Shown here: positions 1-8,545 of the stretch, piece by piece
Layout of the letters: the number at the start of each line of letters is the position of its first letter
Position numbering within the stretch: position 1 is the stretch's first letter
From: Betaproteobacteria bacterium
GTDB lineage: Bacteria > Pseudomonadota > Gammaproteobacteria > Burkholderiales > SG8-41
Assembly (NCBI GenBank): GCA_029863175.1
Contig: JAOTVX010000056.1
Span: 1-18,246 of the forward strand
Direction of reading: 5' to 3'
DNA length: 18,246 nucleotides
The notes under the pieces: generated by a model
Database searches by the model: none
What the model saw: the letters and a program-made list of their open reading frames with translations, nothing else
Told to the model about the DNA's origin: nothing
Translations under genes and position numbers: made by a program

Positions 1-372
1 TCCGCGTTTATCTGCGTTTATCTGCGGCTAAATAAACTTGGGTTTGACCTTCATCGGCGTAAATCGGCGTCCATCAGCGGCTCTCTAACTGCCGTGAACG
101 GTGAATGGAGCGTGATGGGTGACGAGTGACGAGCGCTATGTGTTGATCACCAAATCGGTATCCAGGACCTCACTTGGCGTAGCCTTAGCGTTCTTGAGGT
201 TCGATTCTGAGTAATGTTCTCTTGGCGTCCTTCGCGGTGAAGCTTTCTCATGAATCACCGGCGCTCTTGGCGTCGTGTGGGTTCAATTCTAGTTCCTGCT
301 TCTCTCTGCGCCTCGGCGGTTCAGTTTGTATTCCTGGTCTTCTTGGCGCTCTTGGCGTCTTGGCGGTTCATT
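1..372. repeat. intergenic repeat mosaic, no gene
   Basis: This stretch contains no convincing gene. Positions 1-79 carry, in minus orientation, the core module seen again at 3341-3397 and 13753-13810 (minus strand reads CGCCGATGAAGGTCAAACCC and then GCCGCAGATAAACGC). Positions 112-135 carry a short GTGATGG/GTGACGA heptamer array. Positions about 203-372 are degenerate copies of a CCGCCAAGACGCC-like module on the minus strand, visible on the plus strand as repeated CTTGGCGTC and CTTGGCGCTC. The module runs up to the stop codon of the acyl-CoA dehydrogenase gene. Short reading frames here are translations of repeats. Confidence 0.8.
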
Positions 373-373
373 G

Positions 374-2164
374 CTAGAACTTCGCGGGATCAAGGTCGAG
401 GACGCTCCCCGCCCCCTGGACGACCTCACGCGCAAACGCAGCCGCTTTCGGCAGCTCGTGCTCCGCGTAGAACCGGGCGGTCGCAAGCTTGGCTTCTAGA
501 AACTCCCGGTCCGCGTCGGGTTGCTTGAGCTGCTCGCTGGCGATCAGCGTGGCGCGGGCGATCATCCAGCCCCCGGCCACCGTGCCGAAGAGCTTGAGGT
601 ACGGGACCGACACCGCCGCAACCGCGTTCGGGTCATGCGGAAAGGTATCGACAATCCACCGCGTCGCTCCTTCGAGGTTGTCGATTGCTTCGTTAAGATT
701 GCCGCGCAGGGATGGAGGCATCCGTTCTGCTGCGTCGAGTTGCGCGGCAATCTTGCGCATGGCGTCGATCACTGCCAGCGCCGTCGCGCCCTTCTCGGCG
801 CCGACCTTGCGCCCGACGAGATCGCTCGCCTGGATGCCAGTCGTGCCCTCGTAGATGGTCGTGATGCGCGCATCGCGCAGGTACTGCGCGGCGCCGGTCT
901 CCTCGACAAAACCCATTCCTCCGTGGACCTGGATACCGGTGGAGGCGATCTCGATCGCCTGCTCGGTGCACCAGCCCTTGACTACCGGCGTGAGCAGATC
1001 GAGCACCGCGTAGCTGCGCCGCTTCTCGGCGGCATCAGGGTGGTGTTTCGACTTGTCGAGCAAGGCGGCGGAGAAATACACCAGGGCACGCATTGCCTCC
1101 GTCTGCGCCTTCATCGACAGCAGCATCCGGCGCACGTCGGGATGATGAATAATGGTAACGCGGTCCCCGCTTCTCTGGCCGATCTCACGACCCTGCACGC
1201 GCGTCTTCGCGTATTCCAGTGCGTGCTGATACGCCCGCTCCGAAAGCGCGACGCCCTCGAGGCCGACGCCAAGCCGCGCGTGGTTCATCATGGTGAACAT
1301 GTACTCGAGCCCGCGGTTCTCTTCTCCTACCCGATAGCCAATGGCGCCCTTCTCATCCCCGTAGGCGAGGACGCAGGTGGGGCTCCCGTGGATGCCCAAC
1401 TTGTGCTCGATCGAGACACACCGGATGTCGTTGCGCTCGCCGGCCGTGCCGTCCGCCTTGGGCACGAACTTGGGAACGATGAAGAGCGAAATACCCTTGA
1501 TCCCCTCCGGGGCCTCAGGAGTACGGGCCAGCACGAGGTGAACGATATTCTCTGCGAGATCGTGCTCACCCCAGGTGATGAATATCTTGGTGCCCTGGAT
1601 GCGGTAGTGATCGCCCTCCGGCACCGCGCGCGTGCGTACCGCTGACAGGTCCGAGCCGGCCTGAGGCTCCGTCAGGTTCATCGTTCCGCACCATTCGCCC
1701 GACGTGAGCTTCGGAAGATAGAGGTCCTGCTGCTCAGGTGAGCCGTGGATACGCAGCGCTTCGAGCACGCCGGTCGTCAGCATTGGGGCAAGGCAGAAGG
1801 ACATGCAGGCGCTGTTCCAGATCTCCTGCACCGGCATGGCGACGATGTGCGGCAACCCCTGCCCCCCGTACTGCGGCTGCCCGCCCAGGCCGTTCCAGCC
1901 GGCCTCGATGAACTGCCGGTACGCCTCCTTGAAGCCCTGCGGAGCCGTTACCTTTCCATCGGCGAGCCGGGCGCCCTCTTTATCACCTTGGCGATTGAGC
2001 GGGTCCAGCACGTCACGCGCGAACTTGCCCGCCTCATCAATCACCTGGCCGACGACTTCGGCGGTCGCCTCCTCGCAACCCGGTAGCGCCGTCACTTCCG
2101 AGAGCCCCGCGAGCTCGCGGATCGCGAACAGCATGTCCCTTAATGGCGCGGCATAACTCGACAC
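374..2164 (-). CDS. acyl-CoA dehydrogenase, long form (about 600 aa, DmdC/AcdA-like)
   Basis: Flavoenzyme expected to oxidise an acyl-CoA to the enoyl-CoA and pass electrons to ETF, in the cytoplasm. The 596-residue length and C-terminal extension past the catalytic core fit the long subfamily that includes 3-methylmercaptopropionyl-CoA dehydrogenase and similar enzymes, rather than the short form of about 380 residues. Visible motifs are TEPQAGSDLSAV (residues 165-176, FAD/substrate binding), KIFITWGEHD (193-202), GIQVHGGMGF (410-419), and YEGTTGIQ (438-445) with E439 as the likely catalytic base. The start is GTG at 2164: the N-terminus MSSYAAPLRDML matches the family, although no good ribosome binding site is visible. 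The gene lies 90 bases downstream of etfA on the same strand, consistent with an etfB-etfA-acd unit. Substrate chain length cannot be told from sequence alone. Confidence 0.93.
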   Translation of the reverse strand: MSSYAAPLRDMLFAIRELAGLSEVTALPGCEEATAEVVGQVIDEAGKFARDVLDPLNRQGDKEGARLADGKVTAPQGFKEAYRQFIEAGWNGLGGQPQYGGQGLPHIVAMPVQEIWNSACMSFCLAPMLTTGVLEALRIHGSPEQQDLYLPKLTSGEWCGTMNLTEPQAGSDLSAVRTRAVPEGDHYRIQGTKIFITWGEHDLAENIVHLVLARTPEAPEGIKGISLFIVPKFVPKADGTAGERNDIRCVSIEHKLGIHGSPTCVLAYGDEKGAIGYRVGEENRGLEYMFTMMNHARLGVGLEGVALSERAYQHALEYAKTRVQGREIGQRSGDRVTIIHHPDVRRMLLSMKAQTEAMRALVYFSAALLDKSKHHPDAAEKRRSYAVLDLLTPVVKGWCTEQAIEIASTGIQVHGGMGFVEETGAAQYLRDARITTIYEGTTGIQASDLVGRKVGAEKGATALAVIDAMRKIAAQLDAAERMPPSLRGNLNEAIDNLEGATRWIVDTFPHDPNAVAAVSVPYLKLFGTVAGGWMIARATLIASEQLKQPDADREFLEAKLATARFYAEHELPKAAAFAREVVQGAGSVLDLDPAKF

Positions 2165-2254
2165 GGATTAACGACGCGAGTAAATCGGCGAAATCACAAA
2201 TGGCCAGAAAATCGCAGTAAACCGCGCCATCTATGATTCATCGTTCACCGGAAC

Positions 2255-3184
2255 TCACAGCGCAGCTGTGAGTTCCGGTACGGCCTTGAAGAGATCCTCG
2301 ACCAGCCAGTAGTTGGCGATCGCAAAAATCGGCGCTTCCGGGTCCTTGTTGATGGCCACGATCACCTTGCTGTCCTTCATGCCGGCCAGGTGCTGGATCG
2401 CGCCGGAAATACCTATCGCCACATAGAGCTCGGGCGCGACGATCTTCCCCGTCTGCCCGACCTGGTAGTCGTTCGGCACGAATCCGGAGTCGACGGCGGC
2501 GCGCGATGCGCCCACCGCAGCGCCCAGCTTGTCGGCAAGCGCCTCGAGGATCTTGAAGTTCTCGGCGCTGCCCATGCCGCGGCCGCCGGAGACGATGATG
2601 CTCGCCGCAGTGAGCTCGGGCCGGGCTGACTTGGTGAGCTCCTGCCCGTTGAACTTCGAAAGCCCCGCCTCCGGTCCCGGCGCCAGAGTTTCCACCGGCG
2701 CGGCAGAGGCCGCCTCGCCGGCGGGGTCGAATCCCGTCGTGCGCACCGTAACCACTTTGATCTTGTCCTTCGACTGCACCGTGGCGAGCACATTGCCGGC
2801 ATAGATCGGGCGCACGAAGGTGTCCGGCGACTGAACGGCGCTGATGTCGGAAATCTGCTGCACGTCGAGGAGCGCCGCCACCCGCGGCATCAGGTTCTTG
2901 CCAAAGCCGGTCGCAGGTGCGACGACATGGGTGTAGTGTCCGGCAAGCGGCACGATCAGCGCGGCGAAGTTCTCGGCGAGCGAGCCGGCATAGTGCGGCG
3001 CGTCGCAGTGCAGGACCTTCTTCACGCCCGCCACCTTGGCTGCCGCCTGGGCAGCATCGCCGCATTCATGACCCGCCACCAGCACCGTCAGGTCATCGCC
3101 CATTATGCCCGCCGCGGCGATGGCGTTCGCCGTGCCCGTCTTCAGCTGCTTCCCGTCATGTTCTGCTATTACCAGTACTGACAT
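2255..3184 (-). CDS. etfA: electron transfer flavoprotein alpha subunit
   Basis: Alpha subunit of the ETF heterodimer, which accepts electrons from acyl-CoA dehydrogenases and delivers them to ETF-quinone oxidoreductase. At 309 residues it has the normal length. The C-terminal FAD-binding domain is clear: SGGRGMGS (199-206), [19 protein letters not shown] (236-254), [12 protein letters not shown] (258-269) and [12 protein letters not shown] (276-287). The start is ATG at 3184, preceded by a weak purine-rich GGGAAAG. It is followed by the acyl-CoA dehydrogenase gene. Its partner etfB lies upstream on the same strand but 325 bases away, a gap filled by repeats; in most bacteria etfB and etfA are almost contiguous. 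Confidence 0.97.
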   Translation of the reverse strand: MSVLVIAEHDGKQLKTGTANAIAAAGIMGDDLTVLVAGHECGDAAQAAAKVAGVKKVLHCDAPHYAGSLAENFAALIVPLAGHYTHVVAPATGFGKNLMPRVAALLDVQQISDISAVQSPDTFVRPIYAGNVLATVQSKDKIKVVTVRTTGFDPAGEAASAAPVETLAPGPEAGLSKFNGQELTKSARPELTAASIIVSGGRGMGSAENFKILEALADKLGAAVGASRAAVDSGFVPNDYQVGQTGKIVAPELYVAIGISGAIQHLAGMKDSKVIVAINKDPEAPIFAIANYWLVEDLFKAVPELTAAL

Positions 3185-3249
3185 AGTCTTTCCCGTTTCC
3201 GACTTAAGGTTCTAAAAGTTATCTCAAAAACCAAAACAATATAGCCGCC

Positions 3250-3338
3250 CATCCTCATCCCTTTCCCTTCTCCAGAATTGAGAAGGGGAAGCTCGAGCCT
3301 CCCCTCTCAGTTTGGGAGAGGGGCGGGGGTGAGGGACT
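3250..3338. repeat. G/C-skewed palindromic element between etfB and etfA
   Basis: Two nested hairpins are visible. CCCTTCTC (3265-3272) pairs with GAGAAGGG (3280-3287). CCCCTCTC (3301-3308) pairs with GAGAGGGG (3316-3323). The outer ends, CCTCATCCC near 3253 and GGGGGTGAGGG near 3326-3335, are also roughly complementary, so the whole 89-base block is an imperfect inverted repeat. From memory, CCCTCACCCC...CCCTCTCCC elements are scattered between genes in many proteobacteria. It lies inside the etf transcript and would fold strongly in mRNA; whether it terminates, stabilises or does neither is unknown. Confidence 0.6.
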
Positions 3339-3340
3339 GA

Positions 3341-3506
3341 ACGCCGATGAAGGTCAAACCCAAGTTCATTTAGCCGCAGATAAACGCGGATGAACCCCAG
3401 AACTGAGCCGCCAAGACGCCGAGAGAAACACGACTCAAGAGCAATTACTCGTCATCCATCACCCGTCACCTATCACCCATCACTCGTCACCCGTCACCCG
3501 TCACCG
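3341..3506 (+). repeat. composite dispersed element, full copy 1 (core, CCGCCAAG module, heptamer array)
   Basis: Three modules follow each other. The core (3341-3397) contains GTCAAACCCAAGTTCATTT and GCCGCAGATAAACGCGG. The middle module (about 3400-3435) contains GAGCCGCCAAGACGCCGAGA. An array of 7-base units (3448-3506) consists of TCACCCG, TCACCCA and TCACCTA variants. The copy aligns without gaps with 13753-13899; by hand I count about 93 identical bases out of 110 before the arrays diverge. The array ends 3 bases before the etfB stop codon (minus strand). Confidence 0.85.
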
Positions 3507-3509
3507 TAG

Positions 3510-4259
3510 TTAAATGACCTTGGCCTCGTTCTTCAGCTTCGCCACCAGCTCGGCCACATCAGCCACCTTCACGCCCGCGCCCCGCTTGGCCGGCTCTTCG
3601 ACCTTGAGTATGGTGAGCCGTGGGGCCACGTCGACGCCGAGCGCATCGGGCTTGACCACCTCGAGCGGCTTCTTCTTCGCCTTCATGATGTTGGGCAGCG
3701 TCACGTAGCGCGGCTCGTTGAGTCGCAGGTCCGCCGTCACCACCGCCGGAAGCTTGACCGTGATCTTCTCCAGCCCCCCGTCGATCTCGCGGGTGCAATC
3801 GGCATTGTCGCCATTGATCGCGATATTGGAGGCGAACGCCGCCTGCGCCCAGCCAAGGAGCCCCGCCAACATCTGGCCGGACTGGTTCGAATCGTCGTCG
3901 ATCGCCTGCTTGCCCATGATGACGAGGCGCGGGCTCTCCTTCGCGACGATCGCCTTCAGCACCTTCGCCACGGCCAGCGGCTGCACATCGGCATCGGCTT
4001 CGACGAGGATGCCGCGGTCGGCGCCCATTGCCATCGCGGTGCGCAGCGTCTCCTGCGATTGCATCGTGCCGATTGAAACCGCCACGATTTCGGTAACGAC
4101 GCCGGCTTCCTTCATGCGCACGGCCTGCTCCATCGCGATTTCGCAAAAGGGGTTCATTGCCATCTTGACGTTCGCGGTCTCGACGCCGCTTCCGTCGGAT
4201 TTCACGCGCACCTTGACGTAAGGATCAATGACGCGCTTGACGCTCACCAGCACCTTCAT
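3510..4259 (-). CDS. etfB: electron transfer flavoprotein beta subunit
   Basis: Beta subunit of ETF, carrying AMP and the loop that docks onto partner dehydrogenases. The 249-residue length is typical. The N-terminus [20 protein letters not shown], the segment [16 protein letters not shown] (36-51) and [13 protein letters not shown] (79-91) are characteristic. The ETF-beta signature and recognition loop, [20 protein letters not shown], lies at 174-193. The ATG at 4259 is preceded by a good AGGAG six to seven bases upstream. It is the first gene of the minus-strand etfB-etfA-acd group. Its stop codon TAA is followed at once on the coding strand by the GGGTGAC heptamer array, so any transcript reaching etfA must cross about 325 bases of repeats. 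Confidence 0.97.
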   Translation of the reverse strand: MKVLVSVKRVIDPYVKVRVKSDGSGVETANVKMAMNPFCEIAMEQAVRMKEAGVVTEIVAVSIGTMQSQETLRTAMAMGADRGILVEADADVQPLAVAKVLKAIVAKESPRLVIMGKQAIDDDSNQSGQMLAGLLGWAQAAFASNIAINGDNADCTREIDGGLEKITVKLPAVVTADLRLNEPRYVTLPNIMKAKKKPLEVVKPDALGVDVAPRLTILKVEEPAKRGAGVKVADVAELVAKLKNEAKVI

Positions 4260-4501
4260 GATTACTCCTGCAGGAACGTTTCAAAAAATTGATACAAGGA
4301 GGATCCGTAGTTTACCGGATTGCGCCTGCCACCGGAATGCGGTCATACCCTGGGATCGGCCCCTGTCTTCTCGCAATGTGAACTTCCATATGACCTCGAG
4401 CCTGGCCCCATTTTTACACTTTCTCCACCGGCCGTCAGCCTCCCCGCGCACCAAAGGCGACGGTTACAATCCCCCATGGCTCAGGTCAAGAGGAAAGTCG
4501 G
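4260..4501. other. divergent intergenic region between etfB and the cls operon
   Basis: This 242-base gap separates the divergently transcribed etfB and the small membrane protein gene, so both promoters should lie here. I see the etfB ribosome binding site (AGGAG just before 4259) and the AGAGGA (4490-4494 region) before the GTG at 4502. No sigma-70 pair is convincing enough to place. One copy of the GGGGCCAGGCTC repeat lies at 4395-4419 in minus orientation. Confidence 0.5.
4395..4419 (-). repeat. GGGGCCAGGCTC dispersed repeat, copy 1
   Basis: Read on the minus strand this is GTGTAAAAATGGGGCCAGGC followed by TCGAG. It shares the AAAA, GGGGCCAGGCTC and following CGA with copies at 6240, 8551-8574 and 10252-10307. 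Unlike those it does not follow the end of a gene on its own strand. Confidence 0.7.
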
Positions 4502-4774
4502 GTGATAACGGATTCCAACACACGGAAGGAAGTCGTCAAGGCGTCGTGGTGGGCGTCATTTCTATACGGCGCCGTCGGCGCGCCCGACGAACTAGGGTCC
4601 GGGAGAGGCTTCTCGGTCGCCTTGTTCCACTTCGTGACGGGCAGCTTCCTCCTGTCGAACTGGTTCCTGTCGGTGGCGGTCGGGGTAACCGCAATTGACG
4701 TTTTGAGCACGATGGCCTGGATCGGTCTGGTCATCTTCGTGTTTCAGATCCGTAGGACTACCCGCGCCGTCTAA
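4502..4774 (+). CDS. small putative membrane protein, coupled to cls
   Basis: A 90-residue protein of unknown function. The N-terminal third is polar (MITDSNTRKEVVKASW). Two hydrophobic stretches follow, roughly residues 38-55 (SVALFHFVTGSFLLSNWF) and 56-83 (LSVAVGVTAIDVLSTMAWIG and on to VIFVFQ), and it ends in basic residues RRTTRAV, so a two-helix inner-membrane protein is plausible. The start is GTG at 4502, supported by AGAGGA about seven bases upstream. The stop TAA overlaps the ATG of cls as TAATG, indicating translational coupling and therefore a functional link to cardiolipin synthesis or membrane placement. I do not recognise the family. Confidence 0.7.
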   Translation: MITDSNTRKEVVKASWWASFLYGAVGAPDELGSGRGFSVALFHFVTGSFLLSNWFLSVAVGVTAIDVLSTMAWIGLVIFVFQIRRTTRAV

Positions 4775-6198
4775 TGGCAACGACAGCAATTATCGCGCTT
4801 GCGCTTCTGGAGCTGCTGGTGATCGCGCGGGTCCTGCTGCGCCCGCATCGCGACCCCGCATCGCGCGTGGCCTGGATTCTGCTCATCGCGGCTGCGCCGG
4901 CGGTCGGGATACTCGCCTACCTGTTCGTGGGGGAGACGAGTATCGGTCGCCGTCGCGCGGCGCGTCTGCGCGAGATCGAGCGGTCGCTGCCTCCGTTCAC
5001 AGAAACCGAGGACAGCGTGCGGCCGGAGGTCCCTGAGCTCTACACTCGCCTCTTCGCCGTCGGAAAATCGATCTCAGGCTTTGAGCCGGGCGGAGGCAAC
5101 ACCGCCCGGCTCCTTGAGGACTCCAACGCTACCATCGACTCGATGGTCGCCGACATCGACGCGGCGAAGGAGCACGTCCACCTGCTCTTCTACATCTGGC
5201 TGCCGGACAACAACGGCTGCAAGATCGTCGAAGCCTTGAAGCGCGCAACGGGTCGCGGGGTCGTCTGCCGCGCCATGGCGGATGGGCTCGGCTCGCGGGA
5301 CATGATCGGTTCCGCGCACTGGAAGGCAATGAAGGAGGCTGGCGTGCGCCTCGCGGTCGCCCTGCAGATCGGCAACCCCCTGCTGCGGCTGCTCAGGGGC
5401 CGGATCGACCTGCGCAACCACCGCAAGATCGTCGTCATCGACGGGCGCATCACCTACTGCGGCAGCCAGAACTGCGCCGATCCCGAGTTCCGCGTGAAGG
5501 CGAAATTCGCGCCCTGGGTGGATGCAGTCATGCGGTTTGAGGGACCGATCGCGCGTCAGAACCAGCATCTCTTCGTCACCGACTGGATGGAGAACGCCGA
5601 CGAAGACATCCGCGAGCTCTTGCGCGGGCCGGTCACCGCACACGAGCCCGGCGTTCCTGCACAGGTGTTCGGGACGGGGCCGACGGTCCGCTTCTCGGCA
5701 ATGCCGGAGATGTTCATTTCGCTATTGTTCGGGGCCCGGCGCGACGTGGTGATCTCGACGCCCTACTACGTTCCCGACGAGTCTCTGCAGCATGCCTTGT
5801 GCGCTGCGGCGTACCGCGGCGTCGACACGACGATCGTTTTTCCGGCGCGGAACGATTCGTGGATCGTTCGCGCGGCGAGCCGCAGCTACTATGCCGACCT
5901 GCTCAAGGCAGGCGTGAAGATCCACGAGTACGTGGAAGGGCTTCTCCACACGAAGTCGTTCACCGTCGACGGCGAAATCACGCTCATCGGCTCGGCTAAC
6001 ATGGACCGCCGCAGTTTCGAGCTCAACTACGAGAACAGTATCCTGTTCTGCGGCGCGAAGCTGACCGCTGATGTCCGGGAGCGACAGTGGACCTACATTG
6101 CGAGTTCGAATTCGGTCACGCTCGAGCAGGTTGAGTCCTGGCCCGTGGCACGCCGATTGTGGAACAATGCGATCGCCATGTTGGGGCCGATCCTATGA
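4774..6198 (+). CDS. cls: cardiolipin synthase (phospholipase D superfamily)
   Basis: Expected to condense two phosphatidylglycerols into cardiolipin and glycerol at the inner membrane. At 474 residues it has the ClsA-like layout: two N-terminal hydrophobic segments (about 3-22 and 32-53, with the typical DPASRVAWILL entry), then two phospholipase D domains. The first HKD motif is HRKIVVID at 216-223 followed by GSQN (230-233). The second is HTKSFTVD at 392-399 followed by GSANMDRRSFELNYE (406-420). All catalytic His, Lys and Asp residues are present. The start overlaps the stop of the preceding small membrane gene. Forty-two bases after the stop lies a GGGGCCAGGCTC repeat. Confidence 0.93.
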   Translation: MATTAIIALALLELLVIARVLLRPHRDPASRVAWILLIAAAPAVGILAYLFVGETSIGRRRAARLREIERSLPPFTETEDSVRPEVPELYTRLFAVGKSISGFEPGGGNTARLLEDSNATIDSMVADIDAAKEHVHLLFYIWLPDNNGCKIVEALKRATGRGVVCRAMADGLGSRDMIGSAHWKAMKEAGVRLAVALQIGNPLLRLLRGRIDLRNHRKIVVIDGRITYCGSQNCADPEFRVKAKFAPWVDAVMRFEGPIARQNQHLFVTDWMENADEDIRELLRGPVTAHEPGVPAQVFGTGPTVRFSAMPEMFISLLFGARRDVVISTPYYVPDESLQHALCAAAYRGVDTTIVFPARNDSWIVRAASRSYYADLLKAGVKIHEYVEGLLHTKSFTVDGEITLIGSANMDRRSFELNYENSILFCGAKLTADVRERQWTYIASSNSVTLEQVESWPVARRLWNNAIAMLGPIL

Positions 6199-6239
6199 CG
6201 CCCGGCAGAAAACAGTAGGAAAGGCGCCTGGAAAAGTGG

Positions 6240-6255
6240 AAAAGGGGCCAGGCTC
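6240..6255 (+). repeat. GGGGCCAGGCTC dispersed repeat, copy 2
   Basis: AAAAGGGGCCAGGCTC lies 42 bases past the cls stop codon, in the same orientation as cls. A partial imitation, AAAGGCGCCTGGAAAAG, lies just before it (about 6220-6236). No matching inverted arm is close by, so this copy is not a hairpin terminator on its own. Confidence 0.7.
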
Positions 6256-6306
6256 AGAAAAAGTGCAGCCGCGCGGTCAAGCCAGCCGGCGCTTACGTTC
6301 TTGCTA

Positions 6307-6678
6307 TTAGGACTCGGATTCATCCGAGGCGTCAGCCGGCCGTAGACGCGTCCGATCCGTCGTAACGGTGACGATTGCCCCGGCGGCCAGCTCGGTGCCA
6401 TAGCGGGCAAGAACATCCGCGCAGACCGACGCTTGGCGAGACGGATGGATGTCGGCAAGTCGGACAATTCCGCAATGCGGCTTGCCGAACACCACCGCCA
6501 GCTCGCCGAAGTCCTTGTCGAGTGTGACGAGGATCCGCGATTCGCGCTGCGCAAACTCGAGGATAGCGTCGTCGCCGGGATCAGACGTCCACTGCCCAGT
6601 CCAGATTGCGTCGTGACCTGCCGCCGCTAGCGCGGAGCGCGTCCGCGGCGAGACGCAGGTATCGAGCAGGAGCTTCAA
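6307..6678 (-). CDS. DUF5615 PIN-like toxin
   Basis: The 123-residue protein matches the DUF5615 PIN-like family: MKLLLDTCVSPRTRSALAAA at the N-terminus with D6, then GHDAIWTGQW (21-30), DDAILEFAQRESRILVTLDK (36-55) and DFGELAVV (56-63). Acidic residues D6, D36/D37, D54 and D56 are placed as expected for a metal-dependent nuclease of PIN type. The family is found as the toxin partner of DUF433 proteins, and the DUF433 gene lies directly upstream with a 4-base ATGA overlap (6675-6678), so the two are translated together. The actual RNA target is unknown. The C-terminal tail RPADASDESES is acidic and probably disordered. Confidence 0.85.
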   Translation of the reverse strand: MKLLLDTCVSPRTRSALAAAGHDAIWTGQWTSDPGDDAILEFAQRESRILVTLDKDFGELAVVFGKPHCGIVRLADIHPSRQASVCADVLARYGTELAAGAIVTVTTDRTRLRPADASDESES

Positions 6679-6926
6679 GCCGCCGAGTCGATGATCGCCG
6701 GTTCGACGCGCTCACGTCCGACTAGGCGCCGCGCGTACACCAGGCACGCCCGGATGTCGTCGCCCTCGAGAAACGGGTAGTGCTCGAGAATCGACTCCGG
6801 CGTCGCGCCTGCCGCCAGCATCCCGAGCACATGCTCGACCGCGATCCTCCGACCCCGGACGATCGGCTTGCCGCCGAAGATGGCAGGATTGACGGTGATA
6901 CGCGCCAACAGATCCGCTTCGTTCAC
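6675..6926 (-). CDS. DUF433 antitoxin
   Basis: The protein carries the DUF433 signature: ITVNPAIFGGKPIVRGRRIA followed by VEHVLGMLAAGATPESILEH and YPFLEGDDIRACLVYARRL. DUF433 proteins have a helix-turn-helix-like fold and are the antitoxin half of pairs with DUF5615 toxins; they are expected to bind the toxin and probably their own promoter. I place the start at GTG 6926 (83 residues, MNEADLLARI), because GGAG lies eight bases upstream; the frame is open to a GTG at 6950 (91 residues), which is possible. The stop overlaps the toxin start. The pair reads away from the neighbouring IS element, and an AAAAGGTGTCAGGAAC repeat lies about 100 bases upstream. Confidence 0.85.
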   Translation of the reverse strand: MNEADLLARITVNPAIFGGKPIVRGRRIAVEHVLGMLAAGATPESILEHYPFLEGDDIRACLVYARRLVGRERVEPAIIDSAA

Positions 6927-7024
6927 TACGCAGGCTCCGGATGAAACCACTTGGCTACATTCTACGCCGTGGGACGACGGATGCCCAGTTCAAGCCCCTC
7001 CGGCGCGAATACGCAGGGCGACGG

Positions 7025-7059
7025 AAAAGGTGTCAGGAACGAATGCTGCTTACTTAAGC
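7025..7059 (+). repeat. left terminal inverted repeat of the IS4 element
   Basis: It is made of AAAAGGTGTCAGGAACGAAT plus G (7025-7045), a three-base spacer, and CTTACTTAAGC (7049-7059). The outer part belongs to the same family as 18129-18144 and is related to the GGGGCCAGGCTC copies. Confidence 0.65.
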
Positions 7060-7156
7060 GGTAAGTAGCTGATGTGCTGTACAAAAGCAGCTGGCTCTGG
7101 TCGAATGATTGGATGGAGTCGCCAAACAACCATCCGTCATCCGAGGAGCCAGCCCA

Positions 7157-8545
7157 ATGCATCCTAATGCGAGCGCGTGCGCGCAGCAACAGCGACGAGT
7201 TCGAGGGCATGTCCGCAACACCGATGCGTATGCGTTCTTCAACCTGCTAACGAGTGCTCAATTGTTGGGCGAGGTCGAGTCGCTGTTGCCGCAGCATCGG
7301 GAACGGTTGTTCCCGCCGACCGAGACGCTGTCGATGTTTCTGGCACAGGCGCTCAGTGCCGATCGTTCTTGCCAGAAGGCGGTGAATGACACCGCGGTCA
7401 AGCGCTTGGCCGGCGGTCTGCCGCGGTGCAGTACGCATACCGGAGCCTATTGCCGTGCGCGAGAGCGCTTGCCGGTGCAGATGGTGCGCACACTGGCGCG
7501 CTACGCGGGGCGCTGGGTCACGGCGCGCGTGCCCGAGTCGTGGCGTTGGCGGGGCCGTCGGGTACGGTTGGTGGACGGCACGACCCTGGCGCTGGCGGAC
7601 ACCGCGGCCAATCAGGCTGTCTATCCGCAACCGCGCAGCCAGCAGCCGGGCCTGGGTTTCCTCTTGTGCCGGATGGTGGGCCTGATGTGTCTGGGCAGTG
7701 GCGCCATGCTCGATGCGGCCATCGGCCGCTATCAAGGCAAGGGCGGCGATGAACAGTCGTTGCTGCGTTCGATACTCGATACCCTGGCGTGCGGGGACGT
7801 GCTGTTGGGGGATGCCTATTGCGCCACCTATTTCCTGCTGTGCACCTTGCGCGAACGCGGCATTGATGCGGTGTTTGAGCAATACGGCGCGCGCCAGCGC
7901 AGTACCGACTTTCGCTACGGTCAGCGGCTGGGTCCGCGCGACCATCTGATCGTGCTGGAGAAGCCCACCATCAAACCGGACTGGATGACGCAGGCTGACT
8001 ACGAACAGGCGCCCAACACCGTGAGCGTGCGCGAGTTGCGTGCCGGGGGCAAGACCCTGGTGACGACGCTGCTGTGCCCGAAGCAAACGCGAAAATCCGC
8101 TTTGCAGTCCCTGTATCAACGCCGCTGGCACGTCGAGTTCGATCTGCGCAACATCAAAACCACCTTGGGGATGGAGCGCTTGAGCTGCCAGAGCCCGGCC
8201 ATGGCCATCAAGGAGGTCTGGGTCTATGTGCTCGCCTACAATCTCATTCGGCTGATGATGGCGCAAGCAGCGCTGCTCGCCCAGCGGCTGCCGCGAGAGC
8301 TCAGCTTCAAGCACACCGTGCAGCTTTGGATCGCCTGGGATCACCAGGGCCATGGCACCGAGCACGAGGACCAGGTCTATGGCCTGTTCGTTCTGATCGC
8401 TCAACAAAGGGTCGGCGAGCGTCCCGGCCGCATCGAGCCCAGAGCCGTCAAGCGACGACCAAAACCCTACCCGCTGCTCACCACACCACGCCCGATCGCC
8501 CGCGCGCACGTCCGCCAATATGGTCACCCCAAAAAGCTTAAGTAA
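7157..8545 (+). CDS. IS4-family DDE transposase
   Basis: Catalyses cut-and-paste transposition of the surrounding element. I choose ATG 7157 (462 residues) because GAGGAG lies eight bases upstream; the frame is open 48 bases further, but without such a signal. Numbered from this start, the catalytic residues are D140 in VRLVDGTTL, D219 in VLLGDAYCATY and E327 in the YREK signature YQRRWHVEFDLRNIK (Y320, R323, E327, K334), which is diagnostic of IS4. The N-terminal part (SCQKAVNDTAVKRLAGGLPR) is the usual helical DNA-binding region. The reading frame is full-length, with no frameshift, so the element may still be active. A long open frame on the opposite strand is a shadow of this gene. Confidence 0.95.
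   Translation: MHPNASACAQQQRRVRGHVRNTDAYAFFNLLTSAQLLGEVESLLPQHRERLFPPTETLSMFLAQALSADRSCQKAVNDTAVKRLAGGLPRCSTHTGAYCRARERLPVQMVRTLARYAGRWVTARVPESWRWRGRRVRLVDGTTLALADTAANQAVYPQPRSQQPGLGFLLCRMVGLMCLGSGAMLDAAIGRYQGKGGDEQSLLRSILDTLACGDVLLGDAYCATYFLLCTLRERGIDAVFEQYGARQRSTDFRYGQRLGPRDHLIVLEKPTIKPDWMTQADYEQAPNTVSVRELRAGGKTLVTTLLCPKQTRKSALQSLYQRRWHVEFDLRNIKTTLGMERLSCQSPAMAIKEVWVYVLAYNLIRLMMAQAALLAQRLPRELSFKHTVQLWIAWDHQGHGTEHEDQVYGLFVLIAQQRVGERPGRIEPRAVKRRPKPYPLLTTPRPIARAHVRQYGHPKKLK

Noticed and set aside
521..1645. 374-aa open frame on the plus strand
   Set aside because: It is antisense to the acyl-CoA dehydrogenase, has no recognisable domain, and is explained by high GC content.
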